A DNA stretch of 13,849 nt from positions 1 through 13,849 of the forward strand of contig JAFULE010000183.1 of NCBI GenBank assembly GCA_017483235.1, given 5' to 3'. Origin of the DNA: Faecalibacterium sp. GTDB lineage: Bacteria; Bacillota; Clostridia; Oscillospirales; Ruminococcaceae. The notes under the pieces were generated by a model, which was not told the origin of the DNA, ran no database searches, and saw only the letters and a program-made list of their open reading frames with translations. Shown one piece after another: positions 1 to 7,184 of the stretch. The position numbers and the translations under genes are program-made. Numbering within the stretch: the stretch's first letter is position 1; each line of letters starts with the position of its first letter.

Positions 1-62
1 ACGGCAAAAGCCCCTACGGCCAGCATCTGAAGAATGTGGCCGACGATAAGCTGAGATACTGA
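1..62 (+). CDS. rfbA: C-terminal tail of probable glucose-1-phosphate thymidylyltransferase (partial)
   Basis: An open frame enters from the left edge (first full codon at base 3) and stops with TGA at 60-62, giving 19 visible residues that end VADDKLRY. The visible YGQHL resembles the YGxYL motif near the C-terminus of RmlA/RfbA nucleotidyltransferases, which make dTDP-glucose from dTTP and glucose-1-phosphate. The next two genes are rfbD and rfbB of the same pathway, and rfbD starts only 10 bases after this stop, so a shared operon is very likely. The RfbA call rests on a short motif plus context. RfbC or another cell-wall gene is possible but fits the motif less well. Confidence 0.55.
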   Translation, partial: GKSPYGQHLKNVADDKLRY

Positions 63-72
63 GAGGTTCTGT

Positions 73-990
73 ATGAAAATTATCATCACGGGCTGTAAGG
101 GCCAGCTGGGCACCGAGCTGCAAAAGCAGCTGCGACAGGGCTGCAGCGAAATCGGCCCCATCCCCGAAAAGCTGCGCAGCGCCACCGTCATTCCGGTGGA
201 CCTGCCAGAACTGGATATCTCCAGCTATAAGGCGGTGGATGAGTTTGTGCGCCGCCAGCGGCCGGATGTTATCATCAACTGCGCGGCCTACACCAATGTG
301 GATGGCTGCGAAACCAACCACGACGACGCCTTCAAGGCAAACGCTCTGGGCCCCCGCAATCTGGCGCAGGCGGCCGAAAAAGTAGGCGCCCGATTGGTGC
401 ATGTTTCCACCGACTATGTGTTCAGCGGCCGCGAAAACGGCGGCATTCCGCAGGACGAATGCTGCCTGCCCGGCCCCATCAGTGCCTATGGATCTACCAA
501 GTTGATGGGTGAAAAATATGTGCAGCAGTTCTGCCATCGGCATTTCATCCTGCGCACCGCATGGCTGTACAGCTACTATGGCAAGAACTTTGTCAAAACC
601 ATCGTCAACGCGGGCCGCAAGTTCGGCAAGCTGGAAGTGGTCAACGACCAGCTGGGCAACCCCACCAATGCGGTGGATCTGGCCCACGAAATTCTGCAGC
701 TGTGTGTCACCCACGAGTACGGCCTGTACCATTGCACCGGTGAAGGCATTTGCAGCTGGTACGATTTTGCCAGCGAGATCATCCGCCTGTCCGGTGTGGA
801 TGCCACCGTGGCTCCCTGCACCAGCGCCGAGTATAAGGCAAAGCATCCCCAGTCGGCCGACCGCCCCGCATGGAGCGCACTGGATAACCGGATGCTGCGC
901 TGCACCATCGGCAACCAGATGCGCCCCTGGCAGCAGGCGCTGGAAGTGTTCTTCCAAAACTGGGACGGCGACAACGGAATGAAAGAGTAA
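73..990 (+). CDS. rfbD: dTDP-4-dehydrorhamnose reductase
   Basis: This 305-residue protein catalyses the last step of dTDP-L-rhamnose synthesis, the NAD(P)H-dependent reduction of dTDP-4-dehydrorhamnose in the cytoplasm. It is a short-chain dehydrogenase-type (SDR) Rossmann protein. The nucleotide-binding glycines are G7, G10 and G13. The catalytic set is seen as STD at 112-114 and YxxxK at Y139/K143. The family stretch DQLGNPTNAVDLA lies at about 192-204. Length is normal for RmlD (about 280-300). The ATG at 73 follows a GAGAGG ribosome site at 61-66. The gene lies 10 bases after the probable rfbA tail and 18 bases before rfbB, as expected in an rml operon. Rhamnose from this pathway usually decorates surface polysaccharide; no polymer-assembly gene is in view. 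Confidence 0.95.
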   Translation: MKIIITGCKGQLGTELQKQLRQGCSEIGPIPEKLRSATVIPVDLPELDISSYKAVDEFVRRQRPDVIINCAAYTNVDGCETNHDDAFKANALGPRNLAQAAEKVGARLVHVSTDYVFSGRENGGIPQDECCLPGPISAYGSTKLMGEKYVQQFCHRHFILRTAWLYSYYGKNFVKTIVNAGRKFGKLEVVNDQLGNPTNAVDLAHEILQLCVTHEYGLYHCTGEGICSWYDFASEIIRLSGVDATVAPCTSAEYKAKHPQSADRPAWSALDNRMLRCTIGNQMRPWQQALEVFFQNWDGDNGMKE

Positions 991-1008
991 TGTGAGGAAA
1001 ACAACAAG

Positions 1009-2076
1009 ATGAAAAAGACTTACCTGATCACTGGTTGTGCCGGTTTTATCGGCTCCAACTTTGTGTACTATATGCTGAACAAATACGAGGATATCCTGCT
1101 GGTCAATCTGGATAAGCTGACCTACGCCGGCAATCTGGAAAACCTGAAGGGTGTCGAGGGCGACCCCCGCCATGTGTTTGTGCAGGGCGATATCTGCGAC
1201 AAGGAACTGGTGACTGACCTGTTTGCCAAGTACGACTTTGACTACGTCATCAACTTTGCGGCCGAAAGCCATGTGGACCGTTCCATCTCCAACCCCGAGA
1301 TTTCCGTGCAGTCCAACGTGATGGGCACCGTCAACCTGCTGCAGCGCGCCAAGGAAGCCTGGTACGATGCCGCCGCCAAAACCTGGAAAGCGGGCAAAAA
1401 GTACCTGCAGGTTTCCACCGATGAGGTGTACGGCACTCTGGGCGCCGAGGGCTACTTTATGGAAACCACCCCGCTGGATCCCCACAGCCCCTACTCCAGC
1501 TCGAAGGCCAGCGCCGATATGTTTGTCAAGGCGTTCCACGACACCTACGGCATGCCCATCAACATCACCCGCTGCTCCAACAACTATGGCCCCTACCAGT
1601 TCCCCGAAAAGCTGATCCCCCTGATGATCAACAATGTCAAGCATCACAAGCAGCTGCCGGTGTACGGCGACGGCATGCAGATCCGCGACTGGCTGTATGT
1701 GGAGGATCACTGCAAGGCCATTGACATGGTGGCCAACGACGGTGTTCTGGGCGAAGTGTACAACGTGGGTGGCCACAACGAGCGCCCCAACATCTTCATC
1801 GTCAAAACCATCATCAGCCAGCTGCACGACCGCCTGAACGACGAAGGCATCAGCGAAGAACTGATCAAGCACGTGGAGGACCGTCTGGGCCACGACCGCC
1901 GTTACGGCATCGATCCCACCAAGATCAAGAACGATCTGGGCTGGTATCCCGAAACCCCGTTCGAAGTGGGCATCGTCAAAACCATCGACTGGTATCTGGC
2001 CAACGAAGAGTGGATGGCCAACGTCACCAGCGGCAATTACCAGAAGTACTACGAGGAAATGTACAAGAATAAGTAA
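1009..2076 (+). CDS. rfbB: dTDP-glucose 4,6-dehydratase
   Basis: This 355-residue enzyme converts dTDP-glucose to dTDP-4-keto-6-deoxyglucose using tightly bound NAD+. It is an extended SDR enzyme. The N-terminal Rossmann motif has G9, G12 and G15. The catalytic TDE triad is T137-D138-E139, the YxxxK pair is Y162/K166, and the family stretch NNYGPYQFPEKLIP lies at 191-204. All key residues are present and length is normal. The start at 1009 has GAGGAAA at 994-1000 upstream, with an 18-base gap from rfbD. A strong terminator follows 16 bases after the stop, so rfbB is the last gene of the operon. The operon promoter lies left of the window. Confidence 0.97.
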   Translation: MKKTYLITGCAGFIGSNFVYYMLNKYEDILLVNLDKLTYAGNLENLKGVEGDPRHVFVQGDICDKELVTDLFAKYDFDYVINFAAESHVDRSISNPEISVQSNVMGTVNLLQRAKEAWYDAAAKTWKAGKKYLQVSTDEVYGTLGAEGYFMETTPLDPHSPYSSSKASADMFVKAFHDTYGMPINITRCSNNYGPYQFPEKLIPLMINNVKHHKQLPVYGDGMQIRDWLYVEDHCKAIDMVANDGVLGEVYNVGGHNERPNIFIVKTIISQLHDRLNDEGISEELIKHVEDRLGHDRRYGIDPTKIKNDLGWYPETPFEVGIVKTIDWYLANEEWMANVTSGNYQKYYEEMYKNK

Positions 2077-2091
2077 GCGGTGATCCGCTGC

Positions 2092-2129
2092 AACGTCTCT
2101 CCGGCCGGCAGACCGGGGGGACGTTTTTT
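2092..2129 (+). terminator. Intrinsic terminator of the rfb operon
   Basis: A 13-bp stem pairs 2092-2104 with 2113-2125, including two G-U pairs. The loop is 8 bases, and a T-run (2124-2129) follows. It begins 16 bases after the rfbB stop. Confidence 0.9.
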
Positions 2130-2156
2130 CTATGCGTGCCGAAAAACATTTACCGC

Positions 2157-2185
2157 TTGCATAGCAAGGTGGATTTTTTTATAAT
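2157..2185 (+). promoter_or_regulatory. Sigma-A-type promoter for the M3 peptidase gene
   Basis: TTGCAT (2157-2162) and a perfect TATAAT (2180-2185) are separated by exactly 17 bases. Transcription would start near 2191-2193, leaving a leader of about 87 nt before the ATG at 2279. The promoter sits just after the rfb terminator, so the peptidase is its own unit. Confidence 0.8.
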
Positions 2186-2205
2186 CAAATCAAAACAGCT
2201 GAAAG

Positions 2206-2249
2206 CGGCCATACTTGCTGTAAGGCGGCACAGTGCTTTGGCCGTTTTT
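2206..2249 (+). promoter_or_regulatory. Terminator-like hairpin in the M3 peptidase leader
   Basis: CGGCCA (2206-2211) can pair with TGGCCG (2239-2244), and five T residues (2245-2249) follow directly. An inner CTGT/ACAG helix (2218-2221 with 2230-2233) may add stability. Position between promoter and gene suggests possible attenuation, but the stem is short and imperfect, so the call is weak. Confidence 0.35.
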
Positions 2250-2278
2250 CCCTAACTAAACTGCAAAGGAGTATTCCT

Positions 2279-3982
2279 ATGAAATTTTCTCAAATGCCTT
2301 ACCAGCGCCCCGATCTCGATGCCCTGAAGCAGCAGCTGTCTGCCCTGACTGCCCGGCTGCAGGCGGCCCAAAGCTACACTGAGGCAAAACAGGTGTTTCT
2401 GGAAAAAGAAGAGCTGCAGGGCCATATTTCCACCCAGAATACGCTGGCTTCCATCCGCCATACCATCGACACCCGGGATGCATTCTACGACGAAGAGATG
2501 AAGTTCTGGAACGCCGCCGGGCCCGAACTGGAGGAATACGGCCAGCAGTGGACCGAGGCGTTGCTGCAAAGCCCCTACCGGGCCGAGTTTGCCGCCGAAT
2601 ACGGCGAATTGATGTTTGTAAACGCCGAAATCGCCCTTAAAACCTTTTCGCCCGCCATCATTCCTGAACTGCAGCAGGAAAATGATCTGACCCAAGAGTA
2701 TGAAAAGCTGATCGCCTCGGCGCAGATCCCCTTCGAGGGCGGGGTGTATACCCTGTCCCAGCTGTCGCCCTTCAAAAATGACCCGGACGACGCCCGCCGT
2801 CTGGCCGCATGGCAGGCCGAAGGCGAATGGTATAAGCAGAACCAACCCCGGCTGGATGCTATCTACGACCAGCTGGTGCACCTGCGGGATGCCATGGGCC
2901 GCAAGCTGGGCTATGACGGCTACACCCAGCTGGGCTATTACCGCATGGGCCGCAACTGCTACACCAAGTCGGATGTGGAGGCCTTCCGCGCTGCGGTGGT
3001 GCAGTATCTGGTGCCAGTGGCCGATGCCATCTACCGCCAGCAGGCAGAGCGGCTGGGCAAGCAGTACCCGATGAGCTTTGCCGACAATGCCCTGCAGTTC
3101 CGCAGCGGCAATCCCAAGCCTGCCGGCGATGCCGAGGCCATTCTGCAGCAGGGCCAGACCTTTTATAATGAACTCAGCCCCGAAACCGCTGAGTTTTTTA
3201 CCACCATGCGCGAAAACGAGCTGTTGGATGTGCTTTCCACCGAGGGCAAGGCCGGCGGCGGCTACTGCACCAGCATTCAGGATTACCAGCTGCCCTTCAT
3301 CTTTGCCAACTTCAACGGCACCCAGCATGATGTGGAGGTAGTTACCCACGAGGCCGGCCACGCTTTTGCCGATTACCTCAACCGTGCCCGCATCCCCGCC
3401 GAATATATCTGGCCCAGCATGGAAGGCTGCGAGGTGCATTCCATGTCGATGGAATTCTTTGCATGGCCCTGGGCCGAGGGCTTCTTCGGGGCCGACACCC
3501 GCAAGTTCCGCTACAGCCATCTGGCCGGCGCGCTTACCTTCATTCCGTACGGCACCATGGTGGATCACTTCCAGCATATTGTGTACGAGCAGCCCCACCT
3601 GACCCCGGCCCAGCGCCACGCCGAGTGGAAAAAGCTGCTGGGGGTGTATATGCCATGGATGAAGCTGGACGGCGAGATCCCTGTGTACAGCGAGGGGGAA
3701 GGCTGGCAGCGGCAGATGCACATCTACTCCAGCCCCTTCTATTATATCGACTACTGTCTGGCCCAGACGGTGGCGCTGCAGTTCTGGGCTATGATCCAGA
3801 AAGACCTGCCCGGCGCATGGCAGACCTATATGGCCTACACCCGGCAGGGCGGCAGCCGCACCTTTACCGAATTGCTGGCCCACGCAGGGCTGCAGTCCCC
3901 CTTTGGCGAAGAATGTCTGCGGGATGTGTGCGCGGCTGCAAACGAATGGCTGAATGCTTATGACCTGACCGGCATTATCTGA
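2279..3982 (+). CDS. M3 family oligoendopeptidase (zinc metallopeptidase)
   Basis: This 567-residue protein is a cytoplasmic zinc peptidase of the thimet oligopeptidase/PepF clan, which cleaves short peptides internally. The zinc site is HEAGH at 357-361, where both His bind zinc and E358 is the catalytic base. The third ligand is E385 in the EVHSMSME stretch, at the spacing seen in M3 enzymes. The C-terminal YYIDYCLAQ stretch matches the family's substrate-contact region. The N-terminal 200 residues are mostly helical and charged, as expected for the lid domain. Length fits the M3 subgroup related to but distinct from classical PepF. There is no signal peptide. AAAGGAG (2265-2271) sits 7 bases before the ATG. 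A dedicated promoter and terminator flank it. With the opp genes nearby, a role in digesting imported peptides is a reasonable inference. Confidence 0.93.
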   Translation: MKFSQMPYQRPDLDALKQQLSALTARLQAAQSYTEAKQVFLEKEELQGHISTQNTLASIRHTIDTRDAFYDEEMKFWNAAGPELEEYGQQWTEALLQSPYRAEFAAEYGELMFVNAEIALKTFSPAIIPELQQENDLTQEYEKLIASAQIPFEGGVYTLSQLSPFKNDPDDARRLAAWQAEGEWYKQNQPRLDAIYDQLVHLRDAMGRKLGYDGYTQLGYYRMGRNCYTKSDVEAFRAAVVQYLVPVADAIYRQQAERLGKQYPMSFADNALQFRSGNPKPAGDAEAILQQGQTFYNELSPETAEFFTTMRENELLDVLSTEGKAGGGYCTSIQDYQLPFIFANFNGTQHDVEVVTHEAGHAFADYLNRARIPAEYIWPSMEGCEVHSMSMEFFAWPWAEGFFGADTRKFRYSHLAGALTFIPYGTMVDHFQHIVYEQPHLTPAQRHAEWKKLLGVYMPWMKLDGEIPVYSEGEGWQRQMHIYSSPFYYIDYCLAQTVALQFWAMIQKDLPGAWQTYMAYTRQGGSRTFTELLAHAGLQSPFGEECLRDVCAAANEWLNAYDLTGII

Positions 3983-4013
3983 TCCGGATAAAGATTACAA
4001 AACGGAAAAATGA

Positions 4014-4050
4014 CCCGCCGACGCGAAAATTTCGTGGTCGGCGGGCTTTT
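4014..4050 (+). terminator. Intrinsic terminator of the M3 peptidase gene
   Basis: A perfect 9-bp stem pairs CCCGCCGAC (4014-4022) with GTCGGCGGG (4037-4045), and CTTTT follows. The AT-rich loop holds a further short inverted repeat. It lies 31 bases after the stop codon. Confidence 0.85.
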
Positions 4051-4075
4051 CTATTGCGGGATTTTGTGCTATAAT
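4047..4075 (+). promoter_or_regulatory. Extended -10 promoter for the trigger factor gene
   Basis: TGCTATAAT (4067-4075) is a perfect extended -10 element. The -35 position (4047-4052, TTTTCT) is poor and overlaps the T-run of the preceding terminator, which is typical when an extended -10 compensates. Start of transcription is expected near 4082. Confidence 0.7.
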
Positions 4076-4087
4076 ATTCGGGTGTCC

Positions 4088-4135
4088 GCCGCAGTGCGGC
4101 ATAAAACAGCCCAATCTGCCCGCTGCCGGGCTTTT
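4088..4135 (+). promoter_or_regulatory. Two small leader hairpins before tig, the second with a T-run
   Basis: GCCGC/GCGGC (4088-4092 with 4096-4100) and GCCCG/CGGGC (4118-4122 with 4127-4131) form two 5-bp GC-rich hairpins in the roughly 70-nt leader. TTTT (4132-4135) follows the second, 5 bases before the AGGAG site. They could be a weak attenuator or merely mRNA-stabilising structure. Confidence 0.35.
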
Positions 4136-4152
4136 GCGATAGGAGAAAACCA

Positions 4153-5448
4153 ATGAAGATCACAAACTTTGAACATACCGAACCGAACGTGTGCCGCCTG
4201 ACCCTTGCAGCCACGGCTGAAGAATTGGAAGCCGCGATTCAGAACGTATACGAAGAGCAGCGCCCCAATGTGGAACTGGAGGGCTATGAAAAAGGTCAGG
4301 CTGACCGTGCCGCCATTCAGGCCGTGCATGGCGAAAGCGTGTTCTGGTACGATGCCATCAATCTGGTAATGGAAAACGAGGCTGCTGCACTGGTCGAACA
4401 GGTGATCACCGAAAAGCAGCTGCCGGTTCTGGGCGAAATCAGCTATGATCTGGTAAGCGCTGCTACGGAAGAGGGCTTTGTGGCTACAGCATCCTTTGTG
4501 ACCGAGCCCGACATCACTCTTGAGCAGTACACCGGCTTCTCGGCCCGCTGCAACCCCAGCAAGGTCACCGAAAAGGATGTGGAGCATTTCATTGCCCGCC
4601 GCCGCACCGCCATGGCCGAACTGGTGCCCCATAACGGCCCCGCCGTCAAGGGCAACATTGTTCACCTGACCTATCTGGGCTTTGTGGACGGTCATGTATT
4701 CGAGGGCGGCAAGGCCACCAAACAGCGCATTCAGCTGGGTGTAGGCCAGATAATCCCCGGCTTCGAGGAGGCCATTCTGGGCCACCGCGCCGGCGATGTG
4801 TTCGATATCAATGTTACCTTCCCGGCCAACTATGGCGAGCCCAGTCTGGCCGGCAAGCCTGCTGTGTTCAAGGCAAAGCTGGAGGATGTCTGCCTGCGGC
4901 ACATCCCTTCGCTTAATAGCGACTTTGCCAAGCGCGCCGGCAATGTGGCCAGCATGGAAGAGTATCGCGCTCTGGTGCGTAAGCAGCTGGAAGAAATGCG
5001 GCTGGAAAACGCCATGAACCGCACCAAAACCGAGCTTGTACGCCAGTTGGCCGGCCAGAGCAGCGGCGAGCTGCCCCACATGCTGACCGACAATGCCTAC
5101 ATGCTGCAACTGCAGCAGTTCCAGACCCAACTGGCCGAAATGCGCAAGCCGTTGGACCAGTACCTGCAGGAAACCGGCCAGACCAAAGAGCAGCTGCTGG
5201 CTCAGCTGCGCAAGGTGGCTGAAGATCAGATGCGAGTGCGTCTGGCCCTGCTGAAGATCGCCCGCATCGAAAAGCTGCAGCCCACCGACGAAGAGGTGGA
5301 GCAGCGTCTGGTACTGGAAGCTGCCAAGGTGCGCAAAACTCTGGCCGACTACCGCAAGGGGGTCAGCAACCGTACCATGTATCAGGATATGTGTGCCGAG
5401 CGCGCCGCCGAGTTTGTGGTGGCCCACAGCAACATCATCTACGTCTAA
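4153..5448 (+). CDS. tig: Trigger factor-type chaperone/peptidyl-prolyl isomerase with atypical ribosome-docking signature
   Basis: At 431 residues the protein has normal trigger-factor length and the full three-part layout. An N-terminal ribosome-binding domain covers about 1-115. An FKBP-type PPIase domain covers about 160-248, with DGHVFEGG and IPGFEEAILGHRAGD. A helical C-terminal chaperone domain covers about 250-431. Trigger factor binds ribosomes at the tunnel exit and shelters nascent chains. The docking signature, normally GFRxGKxP, reads GYEKGQAD at 44-51, so Arg becomes Glu, the second Lys becomes Gln and Pro becomes Asp. The usual clpP/clpX neighbours are absent and the gene is a single unit. 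It may therefore be a divergent paralogue rather than the housekeeping copy. AGGAG (4141-4145) precedes the ATG by 7 bases. Confidence 0.9.
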   Translation: MKITNFEHTEPNVCRLTLAATAEELEAAIQNVYEEQRPNVELEGYEKGQADRAAIQAVHGESVFWYDAINLVMENEAAALVEQVITEKQLPVLGEISYDLVSAATEEGFVATASFVTEPDITLEQYTGFSARCNPSKVTEKDVEHFIARRRTAMAELVPHNGPAVKGNIVHLTYLGFVDGHVFEGGKATKQRIQLGVGQIIPGFEEAILGHRAGDVFDINVTFPANYGEPSLAGKPAVFKAKLEDVCLRHIPSLNSDFAKRAGNVASMEEYRALVRKQLEEMRLENAMNRTKTELVRQLAGQSSGELPHMLTDNAYMLQLQQFQTQLAEMRKPLDQYLQETGQTKEQLLAQLRKVAEDQMRVRLALLKIARIEKLQPTDEEVEQRLVLEAAKVRKTLADYRKGVSNRTMYQDMCAERAAEFVVAHSNIIYV

Positions 5449-5462
5449 TCATCTACGTCTAA
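5435..5462 (+). repeat. Perfect 14-bp tandem duplication across the tig stop codon
   Basis: TCATCTACGTCTAA occurs at 5435-5448 and again immediately at 5449-5462. The first copy encodes the last codons and the TAA stop of tig; the second is untranslated. It looks like a recent slippage duplication, since the copies are identical. Confidence 0.95.
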
Positions 5463-5463
5463 C

Positions 5464-5504
5464 AAAAAGAACGCCGTTCCCGGCCGGGAACGGCGTTCTT
5501 TTTT
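5464..5504. terminator. Bidirectional terminator between convergent tig and MFS genes
   Basis: A perfect inverted repeat pairs 5464-5483 with 5484-5503. It has AAAAA at the left and TTTTTT at the right, so each strand yields a GC-rich hairpin plus U-run. It starts 15 bases after the tig stop and lies about 60 bases beyond the MFS stop on the other strand. Confidence 0.92.
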
Positions 5505-5566
5505 GCTGCAGTGAAGCAGCGCGGCAAGCGAGGCTTCTGCGTCGTTTTGTGTGCGGTAGTAAAAGA

Positions 5567-6766
5567 TCACGCTTTTTTGCAAAAAATCGAAAACAGGCCG
5601 GCTGCAGCCGCTGCTGCGATCAGTACGCCGCCCAACAGGCACAGCCCAGCGCCGGCATTGCCGGTCAGGTCGCCAAGCCAGCCGGTCAGGGGGCTGGCGG
5701 CCACCATCAGCAGACTGTAGGACATGGCGTTTACACTGATCAGGGTGGCACGCTGGTCGCTGGGGAAGCGGTCGTTCAGATAGCGCTGCTGGTGCAGAAT
5801 CCACAGATCCATCGCCCCAGCCGCCAGCATACCGCCTGCCACAGCAGGCACCACCGGGCACAGCCCAGTGCACAGGGTTCCAAAGCCTACGCACAGCGCG
5901 GTAATAATGAACAACCGTCGCAGCCCCACCCGGGGCAGTCTTTCACCCAAAGCCACACCGGCCATCCGGCTGGCGGTAAACAGCATCACCGGCAGGCCCA
6001 GCCAGGCGGTGGTCACCCCCAGCGCGCTCAGCCGTTGCTGCAAAAACATCAGGGTCAGGTAGCTGGGCAGTCCGATCAGCCCATCGGCTAAAATTACCGG
6101 CAGCACCTTGGGATCATCCCGCAAAAAGCCCACTGCAGTGGCCACATGCTGCCGCAGCCGGCGGCCAAGGCCGGCAAAGGGATTTTGCTGCCGGGCGGCC
6201 TGTGTTTCGGTCACCACCGGCTCGGTCAGGCTGAGGGCGGCCAGCATTCGGCCCACCCCTACCGCGGCGTCCAGCAGGTAAAAGCTGACGTAGTTCAGCA
6301 GTGCAGTCAGTACACTGGCCGCATTGCTGAAAAAGTAGCCCACGTTCTGCCATTGGGTATACCGGGCCGAGGCTTTCAGATAAGTCTCCTCCTGCCCGGC
6401 CTGTTTCAAACTATCGTACAGCAGCGCTTCATCGCTGCCCGAAATAAAGTTGCAGCCCAAAGCCGAAAAGGCCATCGAGATGCAGATGTGCAGGTAGTTT
6501 GTGCTGAATGCCATGCACAAGGCGCTGAGTACCCCACACAGGCCAGCAGCAGCCAGACTGCGGCGGCGTCCCATTAGGTCGGCGGCCATGCCGCTGGGAA
6601 TTTCGGCAAGCAGGCTGACCAGATGAAACACACCTTCGGCAAGGCCGATCTGCCATAGAGGAAAACCACGGGCAGCCAACAAAACCACCCACACTGCGTC
6701 CGGAATACGCAGACAGGAGGTAAAGCCAAAGGCTGATAACCTGCGGGCTTGCTTTTGAATATCCAT
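5567..6766 (-). CDS. MFS transporter, drug-efflux type
   Basis: This 399-residue membrane protein has about 12 hydrophobic segments, as in major facilitator antiporters. MFS motif A, GMAADLMGRRRS, lies at 59-70 in the loop after TM2. SGSDEALLYDSL at 109-120 is reminiscent of a clostridial MFS subgroup often annotated as drug efflux. The substrate cannot be read from sequence. I chose the ATG at 6764-6766 because AAAGGA (6776-6781) sits 9 bases upstream and the protein then begins MDIQKQARR just before TM1. An in-frame ATG at 6925 would add 53 hydrophilic residues and run through the leader terminator. The leader, upstream ORF and terminator suggest induction by a ribosome-active compound, which supports a drug-resistance role by inference. 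Confidence 0.88.
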   Translation of the reverse strand: MDIQKQARRLSAFGFTSCLRIPDAVWVVLLAARGFPLWQIGLAEGVFHLVSLLAEIPSGMAADLMGRRRSLAAAGLCGVLSALCMAFSTNYLHICISMAFSALGCNFISGSDEALLYDSLKQAGQEETYLKASARYTQWQNVGYFFSNAASVLTALLNYVSFYLLDAAVGVGRMLAALSLTEPVVTETQAARQQNPFAGLGRRLRQHVATAVGFLRDDPKVLPVILADGLIGLPSYLTLMFLQQRLSALGVTTAWLGLPVMLFTASRMAGVALGERLPRVGLRRLFIITALCVGFGTLCTGLCPVVPAVAGGMLAAGAMDLWILHQQRYLNDRFPSDQRATLISVNAMSYSLLMVAASPLTGWLGDLTGNAGAGLCLLGGVLIAAAAAAGLFSIFCKKA

Positions 6767-6865
6767 AAAATTTCGTCCTTTCAATAAAACAGGGCGGGCA
6801 GCGCGGGTCTGCCGGCCTAAACTGACAGAAAGCGCCCTTAGTGGTGCCGGGATGAGAGGTGAAAC

Positions 6866-6895
6866 AAAAAAAGGCCGCAGCAAAGCGCTGCGGCC
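6866..6895 (-). terminator. Terminator-type hairpin in the MFS leader (probable attenuator)
   Basis: Read on the minus strand, GGCCGCAG (6895-6888) pairs perfectly with CTGCGGCC (6880-6873) across a 7-base loop, and seven T residues (6872-6866) follow. It lies about 100 bases before the MFS start and about 170 bases after the promoter, so it ends transcription inside the leader. Alternative pairings exist: minus-strand AAAGCGC (6920-6914) is complementary to GCGCTTT (6888-6882), in the terminator's left arm and loop. GCGCCCTT (6970-6963) is complementary to AAGGGCGC (6839-6832), flanking the hairpin. Either could give an antiterminated state. Confidence 0.8.
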
Positions 6896-6988
6896 ACAAA
6901 TGGCATTTGTTCCGCGCTTTACCAAGCATCATCAGCCCTTAAAACAAGGCTTTTGACTAAAAAAGGGCGCACTACGGCTGGGAACGGC

Positions 6989-7036
6989 TTAAATGTTGCC
7001 TTTGGAAAGGAACATCAGACCCGCGACCCAACGCAT
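6989..7036 (-). CDS. Candidate 15-residue leader peptide upstream of the MFS gene
   Basis: A short ORF encodes MRWVAGLMFLSKGNI. A purine-rich AAAGGGG ends about 10 bases before its ATG, and TAA closes the frame at 6989-6991. It starts about 30 bases after the predicted transcription start and lies upstream of the leader terminator, the position of leader peptides in ribosome-stalling attenuators. Its last third overlaps a hairpin (ATGTT with AACAT plus CCTT with AAGG) that a paused ribosome would melt. Translation is not shown; the evidence is position, ribosome site and RNA context. Confidence 0.55.
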   Translation of the reverse strand: MRWVAGLMFLSKGNI

Positions 7037-7071
7037 CCTTTGCGCACCCCTTTCGGTAAAACGTTGTATTG

Positions 7072-7100
7072 AGTATAGCATACTGCCCAGCAGATGGCAA
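7072..7100 (-). promoter_or_regulatory. Sigma-A promoter for the MFS transcription unit
   Basis: On the minus strand TTGCCA (7100-7095) and TATACT (7077-7072) are 17 bases apart, and TGC immediately precedes the -10, making an extended -10. Transcription would begin near 7065, giving a leader of about 300 nt. This makes the MFS gene independent of the upstream opp genes. Confidence 0.8.
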
Positions 7101-7114
7101 CCCTGTAAAGCAAA

Positions 7115-7146
7115 CAAAAAGAGCCCCGCCGGTTGGCGGGACTCTT
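7115..7146 (-). terminator. Intrinsic terminator of the oligopeptide-binding protein gene
   Basis: On the minus strand a 12-bp stem pairs 7146-7135 with 7130-7119, with one G-U pair and an AACC loop, and a T-run follows. It begins 38 bases after the stop codon. Confidence 0.9.
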
Positions 7147-7184
7147 GAAAGGTACGAAGCTGTAGGTTGGTAACCCGAAACGAA

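Noticed and set aside
2252..5427. Minus-strand frames of 543 and 452 codons antisense to the M3 peptidase and tig
   Set aside because: Same codon-bias effect. The plus-strand proteins carry the complete zinc site and the FKBP domain respectively.
6767..6925. An N-terminal extension of the MFS protein from an upstream in-frame ATG at 6925
   Set aside because: It would translate through the leader terminator, adds a basic hydrophilic stretch not typical of MFS proteins, and lacks a good ribosome site. The ATG at 6766 has one.
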